DNA from: Gnetum montanum
Lineage: Eukaryota > Streptophyta > Gnetopsida > Gnetales > Gnetaceae
Assembly: GCA_015680685.1 (NCBI GenBank)
Contig: MNCI01011140.1
Span: 375,169 to 401,222 of the forward strand
Length of the DNA: 26,054 bases
Direction: 5' to 3'
The position numbers and the translations under genes are program-made. The notes below the pieces were generated by a model. That model was given only the letters and a program-made list of their open reading frames with translations. It made no database searches and was not told the DNA's origin. The stretch's first letter is position 1; each line of letters opens with the position of its first letter. Positions 1-10,370 of the stretch are shown here, in pieces.

Positions 1-62
1 AGGGCCTAGAATGGTTGACATAGGTGGCCATCTCCCCCACGATTAAGTTGGAAGGAGGAGAT

Positions 63-1290
63 CTAAAATAGTGAGCAAGGTTGTCCATCAACAGAGGTAG
101 CATGTGTACTAGCTATCCTAAGCTCATGGAAAGGTTTGGTTTGTTGCACATTAATCAATAGTTTCTTGTTTAGGCTCTTAGGTTTGTATATTTTCATGGA
201 TCTTGAAGGAAAAGTTGCATAAATAATATAAGGTCCTTCCCAGAGTGTTTGAAATTTAGTACATTGTGGCACATGTATGGGATTCTAGTAGAGAACCTTA
301 TCTCCTGGTTGATATTTAACTTTCCTAATTCTTAGGTCATGATGTTGTTTATTGAAGGCCTTGTGCAATTCATTAGATGATAGGGTAGCTAATCATTTTT
401 CATCTAGCAAGTTAAGGGTTACTAACCATTGTTTCTATGCTAGATCAAGGACAAGGTTGAGGTCATATTCCATGGATAGTGTACAAAGCTTAGTTTGAAT
501 GGGAAGTGTTGTAATTTACCGTACACTAACTCATAGGGAGAGTAGCCTATAAGGAGTTTCCATTTGGATTCATATTCCCAAAGAGAATCATTCAGTTTAG
601 TGCTCTAGTCTTGCCTAAAGTTGCTAATGGTTCTTGTCAATATCTTTGTAATTTACCTGTTGGTGACTTCTGCTTGACTGTTCACCTGGGGGTGGTATGC
701 TGTAGTAAATTTATGCTCAATCCCTAAGCATTACATTAATTTCTGAAAAGTTGCACCTATGAAGTGTGTACCATTGTCCAAAATAAGTGCACATGGCACA
801 CCAAACCTATTTATGAGTTGTTGTTGAATAAATCGTGTAGTTGTAGATGATGTACAATCTTTAATAGTAGCTACTTCAGCTCATTTTTTTAGGTAATAAA
901 TGGCAACAATAATAAAAGATTTTCCATTGGACATTGGTGTAATCACCCTCATAAAATCAATTCCCCAAATGTCAAAGGGTTCTAATGGTTGAATCCATTG
1001 TTGTAGACCCTCCATTCTAGTAGTCATTCCCCCATCATGTTGACAGCACTCACAAGATTGGATGAAATGATGGGCATCTCGAAATAATGTAGGCCAATAA
1101 TATCTTACAAGTAGGATCTTGATGGTCATTTGTCTTCTAGCATAATGAACCTCATGAGCATCTTGGAGAACTCACAGTTGATCTATATCAGGAACACACC
1201 ATCGAACTAAGCTATTAGAACACACTTTGTAAAGTTGCCCATTGATCTCCATAAAGTACTTGGCTCGGTGAAGAAACTATTGTTTCTTCT
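63..1290 (-). pseudogene. integrase domain of Athila-like pol (broken)
   Basis: Integrase would insert the element cDNA into the genome. Reading leftward, a zinc-binding region ends in CECCQ and is preceded by YYWPTLFRDAH. The catalytic core follows: first Asp in WGIDF (codon 958-956), second in LILDNGTHF (codon 778-776), Glu in QAEVTN (codon 670-668). All three lie in one frame, with 35 residues between the second Asp and the Glu, exactly the D,D(35)E spacing. Stops at 883-881 (TGA) and 733-731 (TAA) interrupt that frame, and more follow near the C terminus. The C-terminal domain (about 240-100) has WEGPYIIYATFPSRSMKIY and ends at 63. The copy is a pseudogene despite the preserved triad. Identification is very secure; exact ends are approximate. 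Confidence 0.9.
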
Positions 1291-1439
1291 TAAGGTTTAA
1301 CTCTTGTGATGTTTTTTGGGTGAGGAGATAGGTAAGAATGCTACTGTACCAGTTTGTCTCCATGGGTGATTGATTATTCACTACACCAGCAAAGAGGAAT
1401 TCATCAGGGAAATGATCAGAAATTGGATACTCATCCTTT

Positions 1440-1830
1440 TTGTTGTCCCATCGCAACCGAGATAAATGATCAACAACTACATTCTTGGCTCCTTTGTGAT
1501 TGATCACCATTAAATCAAACTCTTGTAGGATTACAAGTCATCGTATGATACGAGGGCTTACCATTGGCTTATTCATGTGGAACCAGATTGCACTATGATC
1601 TATATGTATATATACTTTATATCCCAATACATAGTGTCTAAAATTTTCTAGTGCAAATACTACAACCATTAATTCTTTTTCTATGGTAGTGTAGTTAAGT
1701 TGTGCACCAGCGATACTTCTACTTGCATAGTGGATATAATAAGGATGCTTTTAGTCATCTAACTATGTAAGTATAGCTCCTAAAGTATAGTTGGATGTGT
1801 CAATCATGATATGGAATAGTTTGGGCCAAT
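1440..1830 (-). pseudogene. RNase H domain of Athila-like pol (broken)
   Basis: This domain would degrade the RNA strand of the RNA:DNA hybrid during reverse transcription. Visible blocks in order are IDTSNYTLGAIL (first catalytic Asp region), AQLNYTTIEKELMVVVFALE (catalytic Glu region), FRHYVLGYKVYIYIDHSA (Asp region) and NHKGAKNVVVDHLSRLR (terminal Asp region). This is the classical RT-linked gypsy RNase H pattern. The acidic residues are mostly still present, but stops occur between the blocks, for example soon after GAILT and after PRIIR. It lies directly between the RT and the integrase, as expected for Ty3/gypsy. The domain is identified with confidence; boundaries are set by the first and last recognisable blocks. 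Confidence 0.88.
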
Positions 1831-1889
1831 CAAGAGCTTGTAGAATGGGTGTTTCTACTAGCTTCTATTTCAAAGTTTGGAAAGCTAAT

Positions 1890-2940
1890 TCACATTCCCT
1901 GGTCTACTCAAAAGGTATGTCCCTTTTCGTTAATTCCACCAATGGTTTGGCAACCTTTAAAAAGTTCTTAATAAATTTCCTATAGTATCCAGTATGTCTA
2001 AGGAATGACCAAATATCTTTGATATTTTTTGGTTGATAGGTAATTCCTTGGATAATTTTGATTTTCTTCGGGTCTACCTCTATCCCTATGTGTGAGATTT
2101 TATGCCCTAGTACTATGCCTTCTTGGACCATCAAATGGCTTTTCTACCAGTTGAGCCTCAAATTGGTTTCTACACATCTTTTTAACACTTGCTGCAATGA
2201 GTCCAAGGCTTCACCAAATTTTGCTCCATAAGTGGAGAAGTCATCCATAAAGACCTCCATGCCATTCCCTATCTACTATTGGAATATTTTTAGAACTAGT
2301 AATTTAAATGTTGCAAGGGCATTAAACAAGCCAAACAACATTTGTTTGTATGCGAACATTTCCCAAGGATTGGTGAACGTAGTCTTGGCTTGGTCTTCTC
2401 GGCTATTTGTATTTGGTTATATCCACTATATCCATCTAGCAAACTATAATAGCGATGCCCTGCGATAGTGTCTAAGACTTGTTCAACAAATGACAATGGA
2501 AAGTGATCTTTGAATTTTTCCATGTTTAGTAGCCTAAAATCTATGCACACCCTCCATTTGTCTCCCTTTTTAGGCACAATAACTAAGGGGCTAACCCATT
2601 CACTATCAGCAATGGGATATATGAACCCAGCCTTGAGAAGTTATTCGATTTCTTCCTTAACTACTTGCTTCAACTTAGGGTTCAATCGCCTCTACGGTTG
2701 TCTTCAAGGCTTCATGGAGGGGTTAGTGTAAATTCTATGTTGGCATATCCTAGGATCTATTCTAGTTAAGTTGGGATATGACCAAGCAAAGGCTTTTGAC
2801 CATTTATTTATTACCTTTAGCAGTTCTTCTTTCTGTTGAGGAACAAGCTTAGCATTGATAATTACCAATTTTTCATTTTTAAGGAACGTGTAGTCCATAT
2901 CGGTGGGCAATGGTTTTAGCTCGAGGGGCTATTGCTTAAA
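1890..2940 (-). pseudogene. reverse transcriptase domain of Athila-like pol (broken)
   Basis: Reverse transcriptase copies the element RNA into DNA. The N-terminal lead-in (about 2940-2704) holds FAWSYPNLTRIDP, typical of the segment before gypsy RT. The polymerase core follows with KKGDKWRVCIDFRLLN, KDHFPLSFVEQVLDTIAGH and SLLDGYSGYNQIQI (first catalytic Asp). A frameshift near 2395 moves the reading to TTFTNPWEMFAYKQM and FGLFNALATF. The YXDD equivalent is FMDD, with GAT-GAC on the minus strand at 2245-2240, so both active-site Asp codons survive. Further on come EGIVLGHKIS and GIEVDPKKI, then the thumb-like FLRHTGYYRKFIKNF. FMDDFS with a following TYG is the Athila-type signature. Several stops make the copy defective. 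Confidence 0.93.
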
Positions 2941-3299
2941 TTTCTTAGGGATTTCCAACTTTCCCCAATTGATATTTTCAAGGTTAAGACTTGGAAGTTG
3001 GTGGTGGACTTGCTCTAATGCATCTATGCTATTGATGTAAGCACAAGTTAAACCCTTAGTTGGTTCCATGCATATGAGTGAACTATTTTCTTGATCAGCT
3101 ATCAACCACTGGGTGCCTTCCTGTTGTGTGGCTACTACATATAGGTATCTTTGTATGTTGATCACTTCTACACATTGATTGCATGTAGGAAATGTTAAAC
3201 TTTGCACAAACCATGACCTTTGCATGCAATTACACCCTATGTCATTGTATGCGATGCACAAAACTTTCTTCTTCTTGATTTTTCCAAATGTATTTTCCT

Positions 3300-3942
3300 T
3301 TGATACTTCTAGGGAAAGATCATGGATTCCTAGTCATGTATTGATGGTTCTTAGCCATGCTCTTCCCATTATGATTAGGATGTCCCCCTTACCATTATTC
3401 ACCTAAATCACTAGGAAGTTAGCTAGGCATGACCACCCACAAATAGTGGTAACAATGTCTTCCACTAGTCCCAATGGGATAGTGATGGACTAGTTGGCCA
3501 ACTCTAGACAGATGTTGCTCTTTTTCAATGGAGGTAGGTTCAAAGCCTTGTACATTTCTTGAGAAATCAAGTTGACATTGGAACCTGAATCCAAAAGAGC
3601 CTTACACGATGTGTTTCTAGTGATTTTTAAGTATATCAGAGGACTCCCAGGATTAGAGCGTTTCTTGGGAAGGTGGCCAGCTTTGATCCAATCAGTGACA
3701 ACATGTGTTAGCATGACTGTATGTGTTGAGTGTGGTGGTTGAGTTGAAGGGGGCTCTAAATTTTTGATTGATACTGAGGCATCTAAGGAATCAATCGCTT
3801 GTGATTGCAAGGGCTTGGTTGGACTGTTGGTTCTAAAGAAAGGTCTTTTCTTCATATGGTTGTTGAAACAAATAGTAGGCTGAGAGTTAATAGCCCTTGT
3901 GGCATTACGTTGCTGTGGTTTGGTAGAGATCTCACCTTGCAT
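3300..3942 (-). pseudogene. retroviral-type aspartic protease region (broken)
   Basis: This is the protease that would cut the Gag-Pol polyprotein. The open part runs 150 residues from 3942 to 3490. A hydrophilic, Ser/Thr/Pro-rich linker fills about residues 1-90. The active site is ALLDSGSNVNLIS, with Asp118 at codon 3591-3589. DSG in place of DTG is common in plant elements. LPPLKKSNICLELAN follows. The frame then stops, but after 3490 the reading continues through ITIPLGLVEDI to GDILIMGRAWLRTI (about 3390-3346), the conserved C-terminal block of Athila-type proteases. The active-site Asp is intact; the copy is broken by stops around 3489 and 3403. Between the protease and RT (3300-2940) lies a linker of about 110 residues that I cannot assign. 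Confidence 0.82.
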
Positions 3943-4339
3943 AGTTGGAGCAAGTGGTAGTGGAGCTATTGGTGGAAGAGATGTGGCCAGATGAGAAGGA
4001 AGATATGCTTGAAGAATATTGCCCCTAGAAGAGGGAGTCCCATAATACTCATGAGCTTGCTAGTGAGGTTGAGGAGTGATGTGACTAGTAGAGTCACATG
4101 AGAAGATTGGATGCTACATGTAATATCCATACGAGTCAAGTTGTTGGTAAGGATACTATTGCCTTGGTGGTGGCATTCCCCATGATTGTGGGTGCTACCA
4201 CTATTGATATTTCTCAATTGGTTGTGGTGGAGTTCCTCTTGGATAATACATTAAGGGTTGGTGGAACTATCTTGGGTTACCTTGGGGGTAAGGTAACCTT
4301 CTGGGTGCTTGCCTTTTGTTCAATCATTGAGTGCATACA

Positions 4340-6134
4340 TCCCAGACTCTTGCAGATGTGAGATTATAGGGCAACATCCCTTAGGATGGTCATATTAACA
4401 TATTTTACATCCACTATCATTGTCTATTTCTGACTCCACAACCTCTTCAATAATGGCAACTTTGCCCTTACCCTTGCTATGTGCACGTTCAACTTCTCTC
4501 TTTTTTCTTTTTATGTGATCACTACCTTGCTCTCTAGACTCCTCTACTATTTTAAGAACATATTGAAATCTATTGTTTAAGGAATCCCATATTTGGTCTA
4601 CCTTTGCTGATACTTTTGATGTCAAATTTTGGATAGGAAAATTTTTCCTATTCACCATCTCTTCGAGTGGTGACTCTTTTTTATCCTTACAAAATCTTAC
4701 TCCCCTCTTCTAAAGGGAAGGATCTTGATTATACTCTTTTGCACTTTCTCTCTTCTATAGCTCACCTTCTTCCTTAGCAACTTACTTTAATAGTCTTTGA
4801 ATTTGATGGAACCTAAGCTCAGATAGTCTTCCTTGGGCATAAGTCCCAAGGGTTCTTCGCATTTCACCCCTAAGCCCATCTACAAGATGGCGTACTTGAT
4901 CCCTTTGTGAATAACCATAGCTAGGACAATGATGTAACATTGCATAGTATCAACCCATGGCAGCATCTAAGAGTTCATGTCCTCCTTGTTTCCAACCTTG
5001 GATTTGCTTTTGCAGGTTGGACACTTGGGAGTATGTTTGGTACTTATTGTTAAATAATTCTAACATAGTACTCCATCTATGAATAGATTCTAGTTCTAAA
5101 GACTAGTACCAACTTTTTGTTTCTTTAACTAGTGTTTGTGGGAACAAATTAAGTTTTTTCCATTCATTCTCTATGTTTTGTAAGGCACACGCATCATGGA
5201 ATACTTGTAAATGATTCTGAGGATCAACGTTGTATTCCCCTTCAAATCATGGGATATTGTTCATATCTAATCTCTTGATCCTACTATCTTTCTGGTGCCT
5301 TGTTGGAATCCTAATAGCCTCATTTATGTCTAACATACTTTGAGTAGCAAGTAGGGGTTCATTGTGATCATCTCATCCATGGCATCTATGATGCCTATGT
5401 TGTCCCGTACTCTCCCTTCTTCTATGTCATGACTCTCTAGAGTGCCCTTGTTCCCTTTCTTGGTTGTTTTGTTTATGACCTCCACTTTGCCTACCTTTAT
5501 CCCCATGGTCTTAGCCCCGATTGTGATTGTGATCAGAATGTCCACCTTTATCATGAGTTCTTGTCCCTTTTTTAAACCCTTTGTGACCATGGGTATCAGA
5601 ACCTAGGTTATGAATAGTGGAATTAAGGTTCTAATACATAACCCCTTGGCCAAAGTTAAGGGAAGCAACATCATTGTGTGGATGACTGCCTGAGGTAGGT
5701 TCACCACCCTCATTTTCGTTTAAGACATGTGGGGCATCCTGGGACCACTTACCCTTCAAAGACTTATGATGTCTCTCCTATTGCAAGTCCCTTTGACATT
5801 GTGCCTTTGTGGGATGGTATTCTCTTGATTCATGGTCTTGCACAACGTATTCTACGTGTAAGTGTGGCATGCCAATTTGTGTGAGAGCACGAAGAAGCAT
5901 GCTAGGGACTGAATGATCAGAAGGTAACACTATGTTACCTTCTAAGTCTTGCCAATGTAGTTGTTCATCTTGATGGAGGATAAAGGTGAAGTATGGTATA
6001 TAATCATTATGATGAATATATACCACTTGAACTTGTTGAGGAACTAGTGGATCAACATCATGTGTATTATGCCACTAACTATTTCCTATTTCAGACCTAG
6101 GCAATGAGGCACTTTTGTATGAAGAAGGAGACAT
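4340..6134 (-). pseudogene. gag polyprotein of Athila-like element (broken)
   Basis: Gag forms the nucleocapsid. The proposed start is ATG at 6134-6132, about 120 bases inside the primer-binding site. It is in frame with the 82-residue stretch ending at 5778, with one TAG between. A capsid-like block reads about 5240-4790: QNHLQVFHDACALQ, KKLNLFPQTLVKETKSWY, SIHRWSTMLELF, CPSYGYSQRDQVRHLVDGL, the usual plant gag fold order. Before it (5590-5330) is a Lys/Gly/Ile-rich basic stretch. A zinc knuckle near 4425-4380 keeps CX2CX3HX4C spacing, with a stop inside it (CKIC, stop, YDHPKGCC). Several in-frame stops and at least one frame change make it a pseudogene. Residues between blocks were not all assigned. 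Confidence 0.82.
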
Positions 6135-6251
6135 ACTTGTCTATTCAATGTGCAATGTATTCTTGTTTGTTATTTTCTCAATCAATCCTAAGGGTTCATT
6201 CCAACAATGTGAATGATTTCCTAAGTTCTAATTACTGCACAAACAACTAAG

Positions 6252-6269
6252 TCCTTGGCACCGGTGCCA
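6252..6269 (-). other. primer-binding site, tRNA-Asp-like
   Basis: One base inside the LTR end (6271), the minus strand reads TGGCACCGGTGCCAAGGA. It matches the common plant tRNA-Asp-type primer site TGGCGCCGTTGCCGGGGA at 14 of 18 positions by eye. Its place next to the LTR fixes both the LTR boundary and the minus orientation. Bases 6255-6270 form a perfect 16-bp palindrome (TTGGCACCGGTGCCAA). Confidence 0.78.
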
Positions 6270-6642
6270 ATGATGAGCAGTGAGGTACCCCTATGCTCAA
6301 CCATATGAATATGAGTGTTTCACACACAATCCAATCGAATTCCAAGGACTAAGTGCTTATGTGCCCTTGTGGAATAAGGATGGGTTGGTTGATCGTTATC
6401 TTCCCAAGCGTACCTGTATGTCATGATTGCATGGTTAAGTAAGCTTGAGGCATATGATTTTTATAGCTTTTATGTTTTTATGTCTTGTGCTAGTAGGGAA
6501 GGAGAGAGGTAACTAAGTGACTAATTTAACTTAACTACTCATTAACTAAGTTCTAACTANAAGTGGTCGTGCTTGTGTAATTTAATGATTTTCTTAATTG
6601 ATTAAAATGAATTACTGTGCTAATAAAAGAAATGTAAAGTGC

Positions 6643-6712
6643 ATAAAATAAAATAAAATAAAATAAATGCATAAGAAAATAAAATAAAAGAAATGCATAA
6701 GAAAAAAAATCT
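6643..6712. repeat. AAAAT / AAATAAA simple repeat inside LTR copy 1
   Basis: Repeated AAAAT units followed by AAATGCATAAGAAAA units. This is low-complexity A-rich sequence absent from the equivalent place in the two other LTR copies, so it arose after they diverged. Confidence 0.8.
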
Positions 6713-6745
6713 CAAGTGCTGCAAGGATGAATCAAAGAGCTCATC

Positions 6746-6751
6746 TTTATT
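6746..6751 (-). terminator. polyadenylation signal AATAAA in LTR copy 1
   Basis: TTTATT on the plus strand reads AATAAA on the minus strand, 169 bases past the TATA box. The same signal at the same distance occurs in LTR copy 2 (23966-23971), inside the best-conserved block of this LTR family. Confidence 0.6.
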
Positions 6752-6919
6752 TCCGTACATAAGGTGTGCTTAGGTACATAATGCTCGAATAAAGATCCAT
6801 CCACACTTAGACCTCCTACTGCAGGCACTTGGAAAATACTCTAACTTTCAAATAGACTACAAGAGTTTTGCTACTTGATTGCTAAAATACTTCTTTCCCA
6901 ATTGTGTGCTTGGGCACTA

Positions 6920-6927
6920 TATTTATA
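6920..6927 (-). promoter_or_regulatory. LTR promoter TATA box, copy 1
   Basis: TATAAATA on the minus strand. The spacing to AATAAA equals that in LTR copy 2 (TATA at 24140-24147), so it is very likely the element promoter. Repeats of CTCTAATAATTAGA lie just upstream of it. Confidence 0.65.
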
Positions 6928-6942
6928 GGCTTGGGAGGAACT

Positions 6943-7068
6943 ACTCTAATAATTAGAGTAACCACTCTAATAATTAGAAAAAACTACTAGAATAATTTCT
7001 CTAATAATTAGAATAAACCACTAGAGTAATTGCTCTAATAATTAGAATAAACTACTAGAGTAACCACT
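6943..7068. repeat. near-palindromic tandem repeats upstream of the LTR TATA box
   Basis: CTCTAATAATTAGA occurs at 6944, 6964, 6999 and 7033, alternating with ACTACTAGAGTAA-type spacers. The motif is almost its own reverse complement. It lengthens the stretch upstream of TATA to about 148 bases, against about 49 in LTR copy 2. Confidence 0.8.
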
Positions 7069-7075
7069 CTCATCA

Positions 7076-7395
7076 GGTGCATATATGCCCAAGCTTGGGA
7101 GGCCCCATCAATCATGAGCACTCTTTTTGGCCAAGCACTTGTAATAGACTTGGGAGTAGCATGAGGTATACATGCTAAAGTCATACTTTAGCTATTTCAA
7201 CATCATGAACCTTACTACCTAACTTCATGTGAAAATCTCTAGTGTTGTGTGGGCCAAGGGAAAGACTTAACCACTCTTGATCAATCTTGGGTCATCTACC
7301 CTATACCTACAACATGTAAACAAAAGAATAAAAATGATCAAAACCAATTTACCTAATGAAAACACTAGAAAAATAAAAGGACCAAAAAAAAAAAC
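7076..7395. other. flanking DNA with no gene seen
   Basis: This is the flank of the LTR 5' end. I see no coding signal. The right part (7380-7395) is a run of A on the plus strand. On the minus strand it follows the phosphatase-like exon, so this stretch may be the remains of an intron or of the 3' part of that pseudogene. Confidence 0.5.
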
Positions 7396-7866
7396 CTTCA
7401 AGTATACCCATGTCTCTAAATGGTAGGAAGTGTTGGGAGGATTTTGGAACAATATGTCAACTCAGTGACCTATCATCAATGTGTTTAACATTGTATTGAA
7501 TAAACTTAGGCATATTTCAAATTTTGGATAACTTACATGTGCATGGGTGTACTTACCATCATGATGATTACCTTTCACATGTGTGGAAATATCATTAACC
7601 ATGAACTTGATGATGAGGCTAGTGGAATGAGGTAGCAAGGTCTCTATGATAACTGCAAGAGTATCAAAGGCCAAGTGTGACCACAAAATCACATTGAAGT
7701 TCTTTAGGAGAAATTCTAAGAACTCCTTGGTCCCTAACCTAAACCAAAGATAACCATAATCCAAGACCATATCTAGAGGAGGTCTGTTAGGTCTTGGTGT
7801 ACTTATGAAGCATAAGGGACTAGCAAGCTCAACCACCACCAGGATGGGCTTCAAAAAGGCCTTGTG
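7396..7866 (-). pseudogene. FCP1/SCP-like HAD phosphatase gene fragment (catalytically dead)
   Basis: Intact members dephosphorylate serine/threonine residues using a DXDXT aspartate. Here KPILVVVELASPLCF sits where a KP..LVLDLDGTL block belongs: the nucleophile is Glu (codon 7830-7828), the second Asp is Ala, the Thr is Pro. Next come the family-like blocks DYGYLWFRLGTKEFLEF and LLKNFNVILWSH, where the motif II Ser is kept. NTLMIGH, a TGA stop (7464-7462), then LFQNPPNT match the motif IV region (NTLLIDDSP...NPPNT), with the DD lost. The reading continues to 7396, then GTTTTTT, a possible 5' splice site. Upstream, a pyrimidine-rich stretch ends CACAAG/GCC near 7866, a possible 3' splice site. 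This suggests one exon of a duplicated, decayed gene. The family call is from motif memory. Confidence 0.62.
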
Positions 7867-7986
7867 TAACCAAAATATAGCCATTAAAACACTAAATTCT
7901 AGTAAGAAAAATTCAACAATACTAAGTAAAAATATAAAGAATATAATGCTAGTGTCATTATACAAAGCCAAAATAACTAAATTCAA

Positions 7987-10370
7987 GTTTGAAATAATGA
8001 AAATCTAAAATTTAAATTATCAGCAATTTGCATATAAAAATTAAGAAAAAATAATAACCTATTAATGAAGATGGTAATTACATGGTTGAAATATTCATAA
8101 TAAAATTATAAAATTTTTATGAAAAGCATTAAAACTATGTAAACTAGCCTAAAAAAACTCAAAACCATGTCCAACAACACAAAAACAATTGTAAAAATAT
8201 CAACTTTAAAATTAATAAAATTTTCTTTAGAAAACCTAGTTTATAGTGAAATAGTTGTAATGAAATCTCTAGAAAGGCTAGCTAAGAAATTTTTAAGAAA
8301 ATTCTAACAACTATTGAAAACCAACATATGACATATACCCTCTAGGAATCCTAAACATAGCCATTAAAATTCAAAACGTAGGCCAACATTATCTATAGAC
8401 TTTGGAAGGTTTGTAGCTTCAGCAGCTGAAACTACAGCTGTATAGAGTAATTCACATGAACAAAAAATAATAAAAAATTACTAAAATTTTTTCTATGTTT
8501 AGGTCTTGCAAGATACACATAATTCAACAAGAATTTTACACCAATGTTGCAATCATAGGCATAGAAGAAATTAACATAACAACATAGCATCACTTTGAAA
8601 TTTTTTCAAAAAAACCCAATTTGCAGTTAAATAGCTATAATATACGTAGTAAAGTAAATTGAATTCTTCCAATGTTTAGCCTGATGGATGGTATTAAGGA
8701 TTTATTATGTTTATGAAGCTTACTAATTTATTTATCTATATAATGTTCAGTATTAGTGTACATTATCAAAAGCATGATGGTGTTATTATCATGGTGGAAT
8801 ACAATGTTTATGATTGGTTAATTATCAATATTAATTATTACTATATATAGTTTAATAAATGGTTGTGTCCTTCCCTAACCAACATGATTTCATCTATGAT
8901 TATACCTCATCCTGCATTATCTCAAACTAATCAATTTTACTCTTGATCTACTTCCTTTAGATTACTTTGTTTGAGGCTTAGAAGGAAGTTTCTTTTCCTT
9001 AGGAAAAGTGAAACCTTGAGCCTTTTTTTTACCACTGGAAGCATGATAAAAAATATCATCTTTTTGGGAAAATCATGAAATTTTTTTAAAAAATTATAAA
9101 ATTGATGTAGAGACCTTCTACCCAACCCTAAAAATTCCCAAGAGGCTAGGAAATTGATAGAAAAATTTATTATAGGTGTCAAGGCTACTAGTCTCAAAGA
9201 AGTAAAAATAGTTTAAAGTTGAAAAATCACTATGGACTTGTTTATGGAAAAATTCATAAAAAATTAACTATAGATTAGAAATTGGTGATTCAACCACCAT
9301 TGTGAATAGTAAATAATGTATAACAAATCTATCACCTCAGAAACTAAAAATTTCATACCTTTTTCTTATTAAAAAAATTAAAAAGTGACACTACTTTTTT
9401 AGCAAAAAGCATTGAAAACACATAGAATGGGAAAAAATAAAAATTCAAAACTTGGCATAGGTAAGAATTAAGGCCAAAATAACAATATCAATGCATAGGC
9501 ACAACTTAAATGCATCATCCAAGCCATTTAAAACTAAAATTTTCCTAACCCATATGCCTAACCAACATAAAACACCTAAATATCTTGGTTAAAATTGGTA
9601 AAAAACTAGTGAAAGGAGGGTACCTAGAAAACATGTTGGATGAACCTTATCCAATGATGGGCTATGGCAGATGAATAATTCCTTTGGTAGTAGTGTCTAC
9701 CTTCTCTAAGGATAGATTCTTATTGGTAGATCCTCTTCTTTTTAACATCTTGGATAGGTAAGCATAAAAATCTTCAACCTCTCTTCACCTTGCAACTAAG
9801 CTACCTCTTTGGTGAAAAATTGCAAACGTATGTTGGGAGATGATGGAGTTATAGATAAGAAGGGTTGGAAAACCTTGACACTAATCACTACCTACAAGAA
9901 CTAGGTTGGGAAAATTTTTTTATGTAAAATTTTAATATTTGAAGCCTTCCCATACTTATGCATTGATGTTATAACCTCCACAACCAAAATGTTCACACAA
10001 CATCCAGTTAACTCCATGATCACAAAAGAAAAGTGGAAATTATGCTAGGTGTGTTTGATCTTTCCTTCCAAATAACTATATAACCTTGGGTGGGCCACAC
10101 AAGGTGACTTGCAAGTGAACTACTAAAAATTCCAATACCATGGGATATATGGGCTTTTAATCAAAACTATGTTGGGTTAATGCTCCATTACTATCGTTAA
10201 GCCCTAGAATGGGTTCTAGGCTCCAACCATAGCTAGGGTGGATCTTGACTACCCATGTTCAACCCATTGAGGTAAAATGAAGCCTTATCCAAAATTGGAG
10301 ACTTAGACATTAATACCAGAGGGTTACTAATGCTAAAAATAACCAAAACACATCTAGAACAGGTCATTCT
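7987..10370. other. AT-rich DNA with no gene recognised
   Basis: I find no coding signal on either strand. Short open frames (for example 9197-8937 minus) are low-complexity and match nothing I know. Weak internal similarity exists (for example 8218-8262 against 8598-8642). It is best described as old, degraded repeat DNA of unknown type. Confidence 0.6.
8412..8436. repeat. 25-bp imperfect palindrome
   Basis: Arms TGTAGCTTCAGC and GCTGAAACTACA flank a single A; 11 of 12 arm positions pair. It is GC-richer than the AT-rich surroundings. Confidence 0.7.

Larger units (their letters stand above)
1..7075 (-). mobile_element. Athila-like Ty3/gypsy LTR retrotransposon, left end outside window
   Basis: A recognisable 5' LTR (7075-6271) is followed on the minus strand by a primer-binding site, gag, protease, RT, RNase H and integrase. 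This is the Ty3/gypsy domain order, with RT before integrase. The RT carries FMDDFS and SLLDGYSGYNQ, and the gag knuckle has CX2CX3HX4C spacing. With the tRNA-Asp-like primer site, these point to the Athila lineage (family knowledge). The 3' LTR must lie left of base 1. Stops and frameshifts in every domain make the copy non-autonomous. Decay plus the loss of CpG in the LTR suggest an old insertion. Flanking target duplication cannot be tested because the other LTR is out of view. Confidence 0.9.
6271..7075 (-). repeat. LTR copy 1 (5' LTR of the Athila-like element), 805 bp
   Basis: The left end TGATGAG and right end CTCATCA are inverted copies, and the same ends bound a second copy at 23417-24196. 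Inside, blocks GTACCCCTA, AAGTGCTTA, ATGGTTAAGTAAGCTTGAGG and CTTTATT near a GTACA are shared with the copies at 23417 and 25157. The TATA box and AATAAA both read on the minus strand. Relative to the other copies it has lost most CpG and gained an (AAAAT)-rich stretch and an array next to the TATA box. One ambiguous base (n) sits at 6560. Confidence 0.87.

Noticed and set aside
8937-9197. 86-residue minus-strand frame rich in Lys, Phe and Leu
   Set aside because: Its composition is that expected from AT-rich DNA, with no motif; treated as chance.
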